The position numbers and the translations under genes were made by a program. Under the pieces are notes generated by a model. That model saw only the letters and a program-made list of their open reading frames with translations. It did no database searches and had not been told where the DNA came from. This document shows, in pieces, positions 58,040 to 64,000 of a stretch of DNA of 64,000 bases. Position 1 is the first letter of the stretch; every line of letters begins with the position of its first letter. Source of the DNA: WRIS01 sp964345475 (GTDB lineage Bacteria; Actinomycetota; Coriobacteriia; Coriobacteriales; Eggerthellaceae); assembly GCA_964345475.1 (NCBI GenBank), contig CAYFQW010000003.1, forward strand, positions 1-64,000, written 5' to 3'.

Positions 58040-59383
58040 ATGAACGAACAAGCAGGAAACCCACCCAATCCAAACCCCGAAGGCGCAAGCCAAGATGCAA
58101 ATCTACCAGACTATACTCAAGGTTTTGATTCTCCTATAGTGCCATCGCAAGGGGAGTCTGCGACACCAGCATTCACCGAGTCTTACACCGAGGCGTATCC
58201 TACACCTGTCCAGGAGCAGGTGCCGGTAGATGAACAGTCGTTCGCAGCGGACGCCCCGCTGCCCCCTCCAACACAAGGAACGGAGGTCCCTCCGGTGGTA
58301 GGGCAGCCAGTGTCACCCTACGGCCAACAAGATCAAACGTATCAGCCTGGAGGTCAATATGAACAGGTGCCCCAGGGCCAGCAAGTAGGGGGATACCAGC
58401 AAACAACTCAATACCAACAGGCGCCCCAATACCAGCAAACAACTCAATACCAGCAAGCCGGCCAGTACCAGCAGGCAGACCAGTACCAGCAAGCGCCCTA
58501 CGGACAGCAGGCGCCCATGCCCCAACCTCCGTATGCGAACCAAGGTGTCAGCACATCACCGGGCAACGGCAAGGCAATAGGCGCTTTGATATGCGGTATT
58601 CTAGCCATAGTCTTTTCATTTACGGTGCTCCCCTCAATAATCCTTGGAATAGTCGCTATCGTGCTAGCAAGCAAACATGTCAAGTCTCTTGGTAAGGACG
58701 GCAAAGCTACTGCTGGCAAGATATGCGGTATTGCCGGTCTCGTTTTCTCCATTCTCGCTCTCATCGCATATGTATCTACGGGCTTATTTATTACCAAGGT
58801 TGTTACCGAAGAAGTTGGCAAGAACAGCAGCTTCATGGAAGAGCTTTATTCTGACTCTAAAAAAAGCACAAGCCCAAGCCCAAGCATTTCCGATTCCATA
58901 TCCTCCGTTACTAATGAGGCTCAGCTAGAAACCGCATTGGAAGAGACTCTTGCAAGAATGGCAAGTCCTGACGAGGCAACCATTAAAGAAATAGCTGAAG
59001 AATATGATGAGTACTTTACCCTAGGATTCGGCATGAGCATGGAAGAAGCTGGCATTGACTCAATTAAGATCGTAGAGGATGTGCTCGACACATTAGAGTT
59101 TGAAATTGATGCAACGTATGATGATTCCGACGGAACTGGCGTAGGGTATGCATATTCCTACATGGTAAACATTTATGAAGTGTATCTGACAACATATGAT
59201 TCGTTGGATGATACCGCTGACCTTACTGCAGCAGATATTGGTGCAGCATTTAACTCGGCTTTTGCGAAAGCCGAGCAAACAGAAGGTTATGTTTTGTTGC
59301 AGTTTGAGAAGATAGGTGGCGTATGGCAGGTAGTTGAGAGCTCCTATGAAGAAGAGGCGGAGTATGTGTATGGCACCTATTAG
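58040..59383 (+). CDS. DUF4190-type two-span protein with Gln/Tyr-rich head and acidic outer domain
   Basis: 447 residues. Residues ~1-170 are a disordered head with QYQQxxQYQQ repeats (nine or so QYQQ-type units, DNA ~58350-58520). Residues ~175-260 hold a DUF4190 module: two spans with ALICGILAIVFSFTVLPSI, GIVAIVLASKHVKSLGKDG and IAGLVFSILALIAYV. The last ~180 residues are acidic and outside the membrane by the positive-inside pattern. Function is unknown; the design parallels the TM2 protein near 2.3 kb. ATG 58040 lies 8 bases after AGAGGAG; two GTGs overlap that site and are not used. Confidence 0.8.
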   Translation: MNEQAGNPPNPNPEGASQDANLPDYTQGFDSPIVPSQGESATPAFTESYTEAYPTPVQEQVPVDEQSFAADAPLPPPTQGTEVPPVVGQPVSPYGQQDQTYQPGGQYEQVPQGQQVGGYQQTTQYQQAPQYQQTTQYQQAGQYQQADQYQQAPYGQQAPMPQPPYANQGVSTSPGNGKAIGALICGILAIVFSFTVLPSIILGIVAIVLASKHVKSLGKDGKATAGKICGIAGLVFSILALIAYVSTGLFITKVVTEEVGKNSSFMEELYSDSKKSTSPSPSISDSISSVTNEAQLETALEETLARMASPDEATIKEIAEEYDEYFTLGFGMSMEEAGIDSIKIVEDVLDTLEFEIDATYDDSDGTGVGYAYSYMVNIYEVYLTTYDSLDDTADLTAADIGAAFNSAFAKAEQTEGYVLLQFEKIGGVWQVVESSYEEEAEYVYGTY

Positions 59384-59394
59384 GGAATGAGATC

Positions 59395-59592
59395 TTAGTC
59401 CCAGGGGTCTTTTTCCCAGAAGGGCTCCTTGATGACTCGGTCTGACCAGGGATCATAGCCGTCATCATCTTCACCTGCGGCACGAGCAAAACTCTCGTGC
59501 CGCTTATTTTTTTCTGAGTCTTTTCCTGCAGGCTTGGTGCCGTTCTTGTGCAATGGGGCGTTTTTTCTGTCTTGATCGGATTTCTTATCCAT
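59395..59592 (-). CDS. Small hydrophilic conserved-looking protein
   Basis: A 65-residue charged protein ending DDGYDPWSDRVIKEPFWEKD-type sequence with clustered Trp and acidic residues. No family is recognised. ATG 59592 has GAGG seven bases upstream; the frame runs 18 codons further but overlaps metA. It sits 28 bases after metA and may share its transcript. Confidence 0.55.
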   Translation of the reverse strand: MDKKSDQDRKNAPLHKNGTKPAGKDSEKNKRHESFARAAGEDDDGYDPWSDRVIKEPFWEKDPWD

Positions 59593-59620
59593 AGTGAGGC
59601 CTCGAATATCGCGTGGTTTG

Positions 59621-60568
59621 TTAATCGAAATCAGATTTGAGCTCATTCGGGCGATCGAGCGAGCTTAAATCATAAGGCGTTGATTGGTAGACATAATAAT
59701 TGAGCCAATTAGTGTAAAGAAGCTGGGCATGGGCTCGCCAGGTTGCTCGTGGCTTCTTCGAAGGATCGTCTTGCGGATAATATGAGTTTGGAACGGCAAT
59801 GTTCAGGCCTTTGTCTACATCACGTCGATACTCAAGGTCCAGGGTGTCATCATCGTATTCGGGGTGTCCGAATACGAAGAAGTGCCGGCTATCGGTACTC
59901 TTCGCCAAATAAACTCCCGCAGTCTCAGACGTGGCAATAAGCTCGAGGGAGGGATGGCGTTCAATGTCTTCAGCGCGTACTTCCGTATACCGCGAGTGTG
60001 GGGCACAGAAGATATCATCAAAGCCCCTCACTAAAGGAGAGCTGGGTTTCACGACTTCGTGTTCGAAGACACCGAAAAGCTTTTCATCAAGAGGGTATTT
60101 GGGAATCCCATAATGATGATACAGGCCTGCTTGTGCTCCCCAGCATATATGGAAGGTACTGTACACCTTAGTCTTAGACCATTCCATAATCGCGCAGAGC
60201 TCTTCCCAATAGTCAACTTCCTCAAATTCGAGTTGCTCGACAGGGGCCCCCGTAATTATCAGACCGTCAAAGCGCTTATCTTTTATTGCCTCAAAGCTTG
60301 TGTAGAACGACTCAAGATGTTCTGCAGACACATTTTTCGCCTCATGGCTAACCGTCTGCAACAGCTCCACCTCTATTTGGAGAGGAGTGTTTGAAAGCTT
60401 ACGCAATATCTGAGTTTCTGTGGTGATTTTAGTTGGCATAAGGTTGAGAAGCAAAATGCGCAGAGGACGTATATCCTGACGCATTGCGCGAAACTCAGTC
60501 ATAACGAAAATATTTTCACTTTCGAGAATGCTGGTTGCAGGCAAGGAATCGGGTATCCTGATTGGCAT
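59621..60568 (-). CDS. metA: Homoserine O-acyltransferase (MetA family)
   Basis: 315 residues. Glutamine-amidotransferase-like fold: RILLLNLMPTKITTETQIL at the front, IITGAPVEQLEFEEVDYWEEL, catalytic Cys in FHICWGAQAGLYHHYG, catalytic His/Glu in FVFGHPEYD. It activates homoserine as O-acetyl- or O-succinyl-homoserine; the downstream use by a MetY enzyme favours acetyl-CoA. Family names by activity are unreliable. ATG 60568 has AAAGGAC 8 bases upstream. It is transcribed away from metY. Confidence 0.93.
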   Translation of the reverse strand: MPIRIPDSLPATSILESENIFVMTEFRAMRQDIRPLRILLLNLMPTKITTETQILRKLSNTPLQIEVELLQTVSHEAKNVSAEHLESFYTSFEAIKDKRFDGLIITGAPVEQLEFEEVDYWEELCAIMEWSKTKVYSTFHICWGAQAGLYHHYGIPKYPLDEKLFGVFEHEVVKPSSPLVRGFDDIFCAPHSRYTEVRAEDIERHPSLELIATSETAGVYLAKSTDSRHFFVFGHPEYDDDTLDLEYRRDVDKGLNIAVPNSYYPQDDPSKKPRATWRAHAQLLYTNWLNYYVYQSTPYDLSSLDRPNELKSDFD

Positions 60569-60645
60569 AGTGAAATGTCCTTTCGTAAAGATTTTAAGCA
60601 CAAGAACAAAGAATACCAGAGATACGGATATAATGCTCAGAGAGT

Positions 60646-60659
60646 TGCCTGATTAGGCA
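60646..60659. promoter_or_regulatory. Inverted repeat in the metA-metY divergent region
   Basis: TGCCTGATTAGGCA (TGCCT/AGGCA around GATT) lies ~80 bases before metA, upstream of a TATATC -10-like element on the minus strand, and ~185 before metY. It could be the operator of a methionine or cysteine regulator. I saw no SAM riboswitch in 60569-60843. A TTTACA near 60778 is a possible metY -35. Confidence 0.35.
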
Positions 60660-60843
60660 GTGTCTTGTTGTTTGTATACATTGAGTAGAACTAGCAAGCT
60701 ATCTTTCTTAAGGAACGTCCATTCCTCACGGCCCTTGAGAGAAAAACTTAAAGTCGGGTTTGTGCACCTACCCTTGCTTTACATGCTTTGAGCTGGGTTT
60801 AGTTTAAAGCAAAGAAACATATGAAACCAAAGGAGGCTTTCTT

Positions 60844-62124
60844 ATGGAAACGTCAATCGATACAATTTGTGTCCAAGGTGGTTATCGCCCGAAAAATGGA
60901 GAACCCCGCCAAGTCCCTATCATTCAGAGTACGACCTTTAAGTTTGACTCAAGTGAATTTATGGGGAAGCTCTTCGACTTGGAAGAATCAGGGTACTTTT
61001 ATTCGCGCTTGCAAAACCCCACCAACGATATGGTTGCCGCGAAAATTTGTGAGCTCGAAGGGGGAACAGCGGCAATGCTGACATCTTCCGGGCAAGCGGC
61101 AAGTTTTTATTCCATATTCAATATTGCCTCATGCGGAGATCATATCGTGGCGTCTTCTGCACTCTACGGGGGAACATTTAATCTCTTTGCCATCACGATG
61201 AAACGAATGGGCATTGAATTCACTTTCGTAGAGCCAACCTGCTCCGATGAGGAGCTCGATGCTGCGTTTAGGCCTGAGACAAAGGCGGTGTTTGGGGAAA
61301 CAATCGCCAATCCAGCCCTTGTTGTGCTCGATATCGAACGTTTTGCTGATGCCGCCCATAGGCACGGCGTCCCCTTAATTGTCGACAACACTTTCCCAAC
61401 CCCCGTTAACTGCAGGCCTTTCGAGTGGGGGGCAGATATCATTGTGCACTCGACCACAAAGTACATGGACGGACATGGCGGTGCTGTTGGTGGATGCATT
61501 GTCGATTCAGGGCGCTTTGACTGGACAGCAGAGCCAGGCAAATATCCCGGGCTCACCGAAAAAGACGAGTCGTACCACGGAGTGGTTTATACTGAGCAGT
61601 TTGGTTTGGAGGGCGCTTTTATTACTAAAGCAACTGCCCAACTTATGCGTGACTTCGGCTCAATACAATCGCCTCAAAATGCCTTTCTCCTTAATTTCGG
61701 GCTTGAGAGCCTTCATGTGCGTGTAGCCCAACATGGCAAAAATGCGCTTGCTTTAGCAAGGTATCTTAAAGATCATCCGAAGGTAGCCTGGGTTCGCTTT
61801 CCCTCCCTGGAAGGAGACGCCTCCTATGAGCTAGCCCAAAAGTATCTTCCAAAAGGATCTTGCGGAGTTGTCAGCTTCGGACTGGCGGGAGGAAGGCCTG
61901 CCGCCGAGAAGTTTATGAGTGAGCTCAAGCTAGCACAAATAGCCACGCATGTTGCGGATGCCCGTACCTGCGTCTTACATCCAGCAAACGCAACGCATCG
62001 GCAGATGAATGACGCGCAATTAGAGCAAGCCGGGATTTCTCCTGATCTTATCAGGTTCTCATGCGGTATCGAAGGAACAGAAGACATCATTGCCGATGTT
62101 GAACAGGCTTTTCGTGCTGTTTAA
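60844..62124 (+). CDS. metY: O-acetylhomoserine sulfhydrylase (aminocarboxypropyltransferase)
   Basis: 426 residues, Cys/Met-metabolism PLP family, close to the usual ~430 of MetY. Signatures: FKFDSSEFMGKLFDLEESGY, YSRLQNPTND, SSGQAASF, LIVDNTFPTPVNCRPFEWG, the PLP lysine in HSTTKYMDGHG, and the C-terminal RFSCGIEGTEDI. It forms homocysteine from O-acetylhomoserine and sulfide. AGGAGG-like AAAGGAGG precedes ATG 60844. With metA it makes a compact direct-sulfhydrylation route. Confidence 0.95.
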   Translation: METSIDTICVQGGYRPKNGEPRQVPIIQSTTFKFDSSEFMGKLFDLEESGYFYSRLQNPTNDMVAAKICELEGGTAAMLTSSGQAASFYSIFNIASCGDHIVASSALYGGTFNLFAITMKRMGIEFTFVEPTCSDEELDAAFRPETKAVFGETIANPALVVLDIERFADAAHRHGVPLIVDNTFPTPVNCRPFEWGADIIVHSTTKYMDGHGGAVGGCIVDSGRFDWTAEPGKYPGLTEKDESYHGVVYTEQFGLEGAFITKATAQLMRDFGSIQSPQNAFLLNFGLESLHVRVAQHGKNALALARYLKDHPKVAWVRFPSLEGDASYELAQKYLPKGSCGVVSFGLAGGRPAAEKFMSELKLAQIATHVADARTCVLHPANATHRQMNDAQLEQAGISPDLIRFSCGIEGTEDIIADVEQAFRAV

Positions 62125-62159
62125 GGTCGAGCGATTTGGTATGATGCGATACGAAGGTA

Positions 62160-62202
62160 GAGGGCGATCTCATGCTTGGTGTGTTTGGCATAGAATTGCC
62201 CT
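62160..62202. other. Imperfect inverted repeat after metY
   Basis: The 170-base interval between metY and the sigma-factor gene contains a GAGGGC segment near 62161 that can pair with GCCCTC near 62198. No T-run follows. No convincing gene is present here; short open frames lack ribosome-binding sites. Confidence 0.2.
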
Positions 62203-62295
62203 CAGAGTGCGGCGTGATGGTACTTCGCCGCAGGTTTCAATGGTGAATGGTATTGAAACCGGGCAGCTGTTTCCTTTGGTTATGGGAGCTTAGAG

Positions 62296-63501
62296 GTGGC
62301 GACAAAAGATAAAACCCTGCTTAAGCTTATTAGGAAGGCCCGACTTGGTAACAAGGAGGCCTTCAATCAGCTTATTCAGCGAAAGTCGCGAAAAATCCTA
62401 TTTCTATCAATACGTTTGATGGGGAATAAGCATGATGGGGAGGATGCAGCGCAGGAAGCTGTCATAACTCTGGCCAAAAAGATAGGTACTTTAAAAAAAG
62501 CTGAACTTTTTGATGCATGGATGTACAGGCTTGTTTACAATACGTGCATGGATGAAAAAAGGAAGTTGGCAAAAAAGCTCTACGAATCAGATGAATTTGA
62601 GTCAGCTGCGGACAGTCTTGCAGATAGGGATCGCGAAAGAATACCTGAGCAGAGCCTAGAAGATGCAAGCGACAAAGAGTTTGTCATGGCTGCGCTCGAT
62701 AAGTTGTCCGATCGATATCGTATGTGTATGATCCTATACTATTACGAGGATATGAGCTATGCGGAAATAGCAGAAATAATCAGTGCCAATGAGCAAATTG
62801 TTGCAAACACTCTCAATCGCGCTCGCCAAAAAATGCGTGATATCCTTGCCAATTCTCCGAATGCCCCTCAGTCTGTGCTGGCAACCTTCAGATTAGACGA
62901 GGCGTCGCAAGAGCAGGATGCGACCCATTCCCAAGACGTAGAGATGCAGGATTCCGATGCCTTGTATGAAACGGCTAGCAAGGGAGGCGCCTTCATCCCC
63001 GCTGCATTTTTTGCCCAGGCAATTGCTGCTAATGAAGCTTCAGTAGTTTCAGAAGCTGCTCTTTCCCGGATGGTTGCGGTAGCGCAGGGCGTGGTGATGC
63101 CGAAGGGCCTTTTCCGTGCTTATGTATCAGATGGAACAACAGCGAAAAAAGTGGCTGGCGGCCTGAGTCTTATCCTTGTCAGCGGTCTTGGCTTGTATGC
63201 CTATGTAGCGACAAAACCCGAAACCGACCTTTCGAACCAACAACCCATGGTAGCTTCTCCCTCTGCAGAGGGAGAGCCCGAAGAAAAAGTTTTAGACGAG
63301 GAATACGAAGTGAGCGTGGTAGGCCTTCCCGAAGGGGCAAACTATCGTATCTATGAAGAAGGCGAGGAGTCGGTTGATGCGCAGCCAGATATGGCCGGGT
63401 ATAGCGAAGTGACTTCGACCGAGGAGGCCGGCAAGCGCTACGTTCTCTATCAGAACAGCAGCGATGAGCTCGACTATGTCATGATTATTGAGAGTGAATA
63501 A
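62296..63501 (+). CDS. ECF-like sigma factor with C-terminal transmembrane segment
   Basis: 401 residues, about twice a typical ECF sigma. Residues ~5-85 hold region 2 (ILFLSIRLMGNKHDGEDAAQ, ELFDAWMYRLVYNTCMDEKR); residues ~128-185 hold region 4 (LSDRYRMCMILYYYEDMSYAEIAEI, ANTLNRARQKMRDIL). A ~100-residue linker leads to one hydrophobic span (~286-306, LSLILVSGLGLYAYVA) and an acidic ~95-residue outer tail. No separate anti-sigma gene follows. A sigma that carries its own membrane tether could be released by proteolysis or be an anti-sigma fusion; this is inference. GTG 62296 has GGGAG seven bases upstream. Confidence 0.85.
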   Translation: MATKDKTLLKLIRKARLGNKEAFNQLIQRKSRKILFLSIRLMGNKHDGEDAAQEAVITLAKKIGTLKKAELFDAWMYRLVYNTCMDEKRKLAKKLYESDEFESAADSLADRDRERIPEQSLEDASDKEFVMAALDKLSDRYRMCMILYYYEDMSYAEIAEIISANEQIVANTLNRARQKMRDILANSPNAPQSVLATFRLDEASQEQDATHSQDVEMQDSDALYETASKGGAFIPAAFFAQAIAANEASVVSEAALSRMVAVAQGVVMPKGLFRAYVSDGTTAKKVAGGLSLILVSGLGLYAYVATKPETDLSNQQPMVASPSAEGEPEEKVLDEEYEVSVVGLPEGANYRIYEEGEESVDAQPDMAGYSEVTSTEEAGKRYVLYQNSSDELDYVMIIESE

Positions 63502-63505
63502 AAGG

Positions 63506-63538
63506 CACCGAAACACAGAATTTAAGCCTCGGTGTTTT
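63506..63538 (+). terminator. Likely intrinsic terminator after the sigma gene
   Basis: CACCGA (63506-63511) pairs with TCGGTG (63529-63534), followed by TTTTC. The stem is only 6 bp, so strength is moderate. Confidence 0.5.
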
Positions 63539-63620
63539 CTTGGCTCTAGAATTAAAACGGGCATAGACGTGAAATCGCTATGGATTCCTGTACAAAACAG
63601 CCCCTTAGACAGCCTTTTTG

Positions 63621-63650
63621 TTGACTTTAGAGACGCGAGCCCGATACAAT
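63621..63650 (+). promoter_or_regulatory. rplM promoter
   Basis: TTGACT (63621-63626) and TACAAT (63645-63650) are 18 bases apart, about 160 bases before the start of rplM. The leader 63651-63810 may hold the autoregulatory structure known upstream of L13 operons, but I cannot define it. Confidence 0.7.
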
Positions 63651-63810
63651 GCAAAGGTTCGCTTTCAAAAGCCCCGTGTGGCAAGTAGTGTTGAAGCCAT
63701 CGAATGAGGGAGTCCAGACCTTCAGAGATGTTGTCAGTGTAGGAAACTGACTTTTCAATAAGCTTGCAACTTTTGAAAAACGAAATTAGCTTCGTACTGG
63801 AGGAAAGAAC

Positions 63811-64000
63811 GTGAAAACGTATTACGCAAAAGCCCAAGAAGTGGAGCGTGAATGGCTTCTTATCGATGCAGAAGACCAAGTTCTCGGACGTCTCGCATCT
63901 AAGGCTGCACATATTTTAAAAGGCAAGCATAAGCCCATTTATACCCCGCATGTAGACACTGGCGATTTTATCGTTATCATCAACGCGGATAAAATCCGTG
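63811..64000 (+). CDS. rplM: 50S ribosomal protein L13 (5' part, cut by window end)
   Basis: The first 63 residues, MKTYYAKAQEVEREWLLIDA, QVLGRLASKAAHILKGKHKP and a DTGDFIVIINADKIR-type end, are diagnostic of L13, an early-assembly protein of the large ribosomal subunit. GTG 63811 has GGAGGA six bases upstream. rpsI normally follows but lies outside the window. Confidence 0.98.
   Translation, partial: MKTYYAKAQEVEREWLLIDAEDQVLGRLASKAAHILKGKHKPIYTPHVDTGDFIVIINADKIR

Noticed and set aside
60569..60843. SAM or other riboswitch upstream of metA/metY
   Set aside because: I could not find the conserved stems and junctions of a SAM riboswitch; only a short inverted repeat is visible.
62139..62293. 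Small ORF between metY and the sigma-factor gene
   Set aside because: No ribosome-binding site, unusual Arg/Trp-rich composition and no recognisable family; most likely chance.

Overview
The window looks like a chromosomal segment of an anaerobic, single-membrane actinobacterium of moderate GC, most likely a Coriobacteriia member. This assignment is inference. It rests on the sortase-type surface anchor, the lack of outer-membrane genes, the AmmeMemoRadiSam cassette, the OFA-family transporter, and strong Shine-Dalgarno sites with ATG/GTG/TTG starts. The assembly is a short-read draft. Two 100-N spacers (7336-7435 and 27505-27604) are each flanked by an identical 55-bp sequence, which looks like an unmerged k-mer overlap.

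Layout. 1-4.2 kb: envelope-related genes (YtxH, PRC-barrel, TVP38/DedA-type, TM2 with a Q/P/Y-rich head) and an archaeal-type class I aldolase. 4.3-6.4 kb: tRNA-Leu(CAA), a tyrosine-phosphatase-like protein, tRNA-Thr(CGT), and directly behind the tRNA-Thr terminator a patch of small overlapping ORFs that looks like a mobile-element remnant. 6.67-32.15 kb: one giant surface-protein gene. Collapsing each N spacer plus one copy of its 55-bp flank puts all three segments in one frame and predicts about 8,389 residues: signal peptide, RTX-like nonapeptides, InlB-B-like modules, at least 24 Gly/Ala/Val-rich beta repeats of about 60 residues, a 20-residue tandem repeat, helical and coiled-coil segments, and an IAQTG sorting signal. 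32.4-34.0 kb: a HipBA toxin-antitoxin pair with a palindromic operator. 34.2-38.0 kb: 5-formyl-THF cyclo-ligase, TraX-like and CPBP membrane proteins, and an OFA-family MFS transporter. 38.2-42.8 kb: one ORF joining a YidC insertase, a CDP-glycerol glycerophosphotransferase-like domain and a membrane-bound sulfatase/LtaS-like domain.

42.8-46.4 kb: YbaN/DUF454, a LigB/MEMO-like + AMMECR1 + radical SAM cassette, and a YgbA_NO-family protein. 46.4-53.5 kb: a CydDC-like ABC exporter pair and a MacB-like ATPase-FtsX fusion. 53.7-57.8 kb: a MoaE-like protein, then lysA, hom and a HAD hydrolase as a probable amino-acid operon. 58-62.1 kb: a DUF4190 protein, and divergent metA and metY, which together suggest homoserine activation and direct sulfhydrylation to homocysteine. 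62.3-63.5 kb: an ECF-like sigma factor carrying its own transmembrane segment and outer tail. 63.8 kb to the end: the start of rplM.

The strongest candidates for undescribed biology are the giant sortase-anchored protein, the YidC-glycosyltransferase-sulfatase fusion and the membrane-tethered sigma factor. No CRISPR array, intact transposase, rRNA or replication origin was seen.
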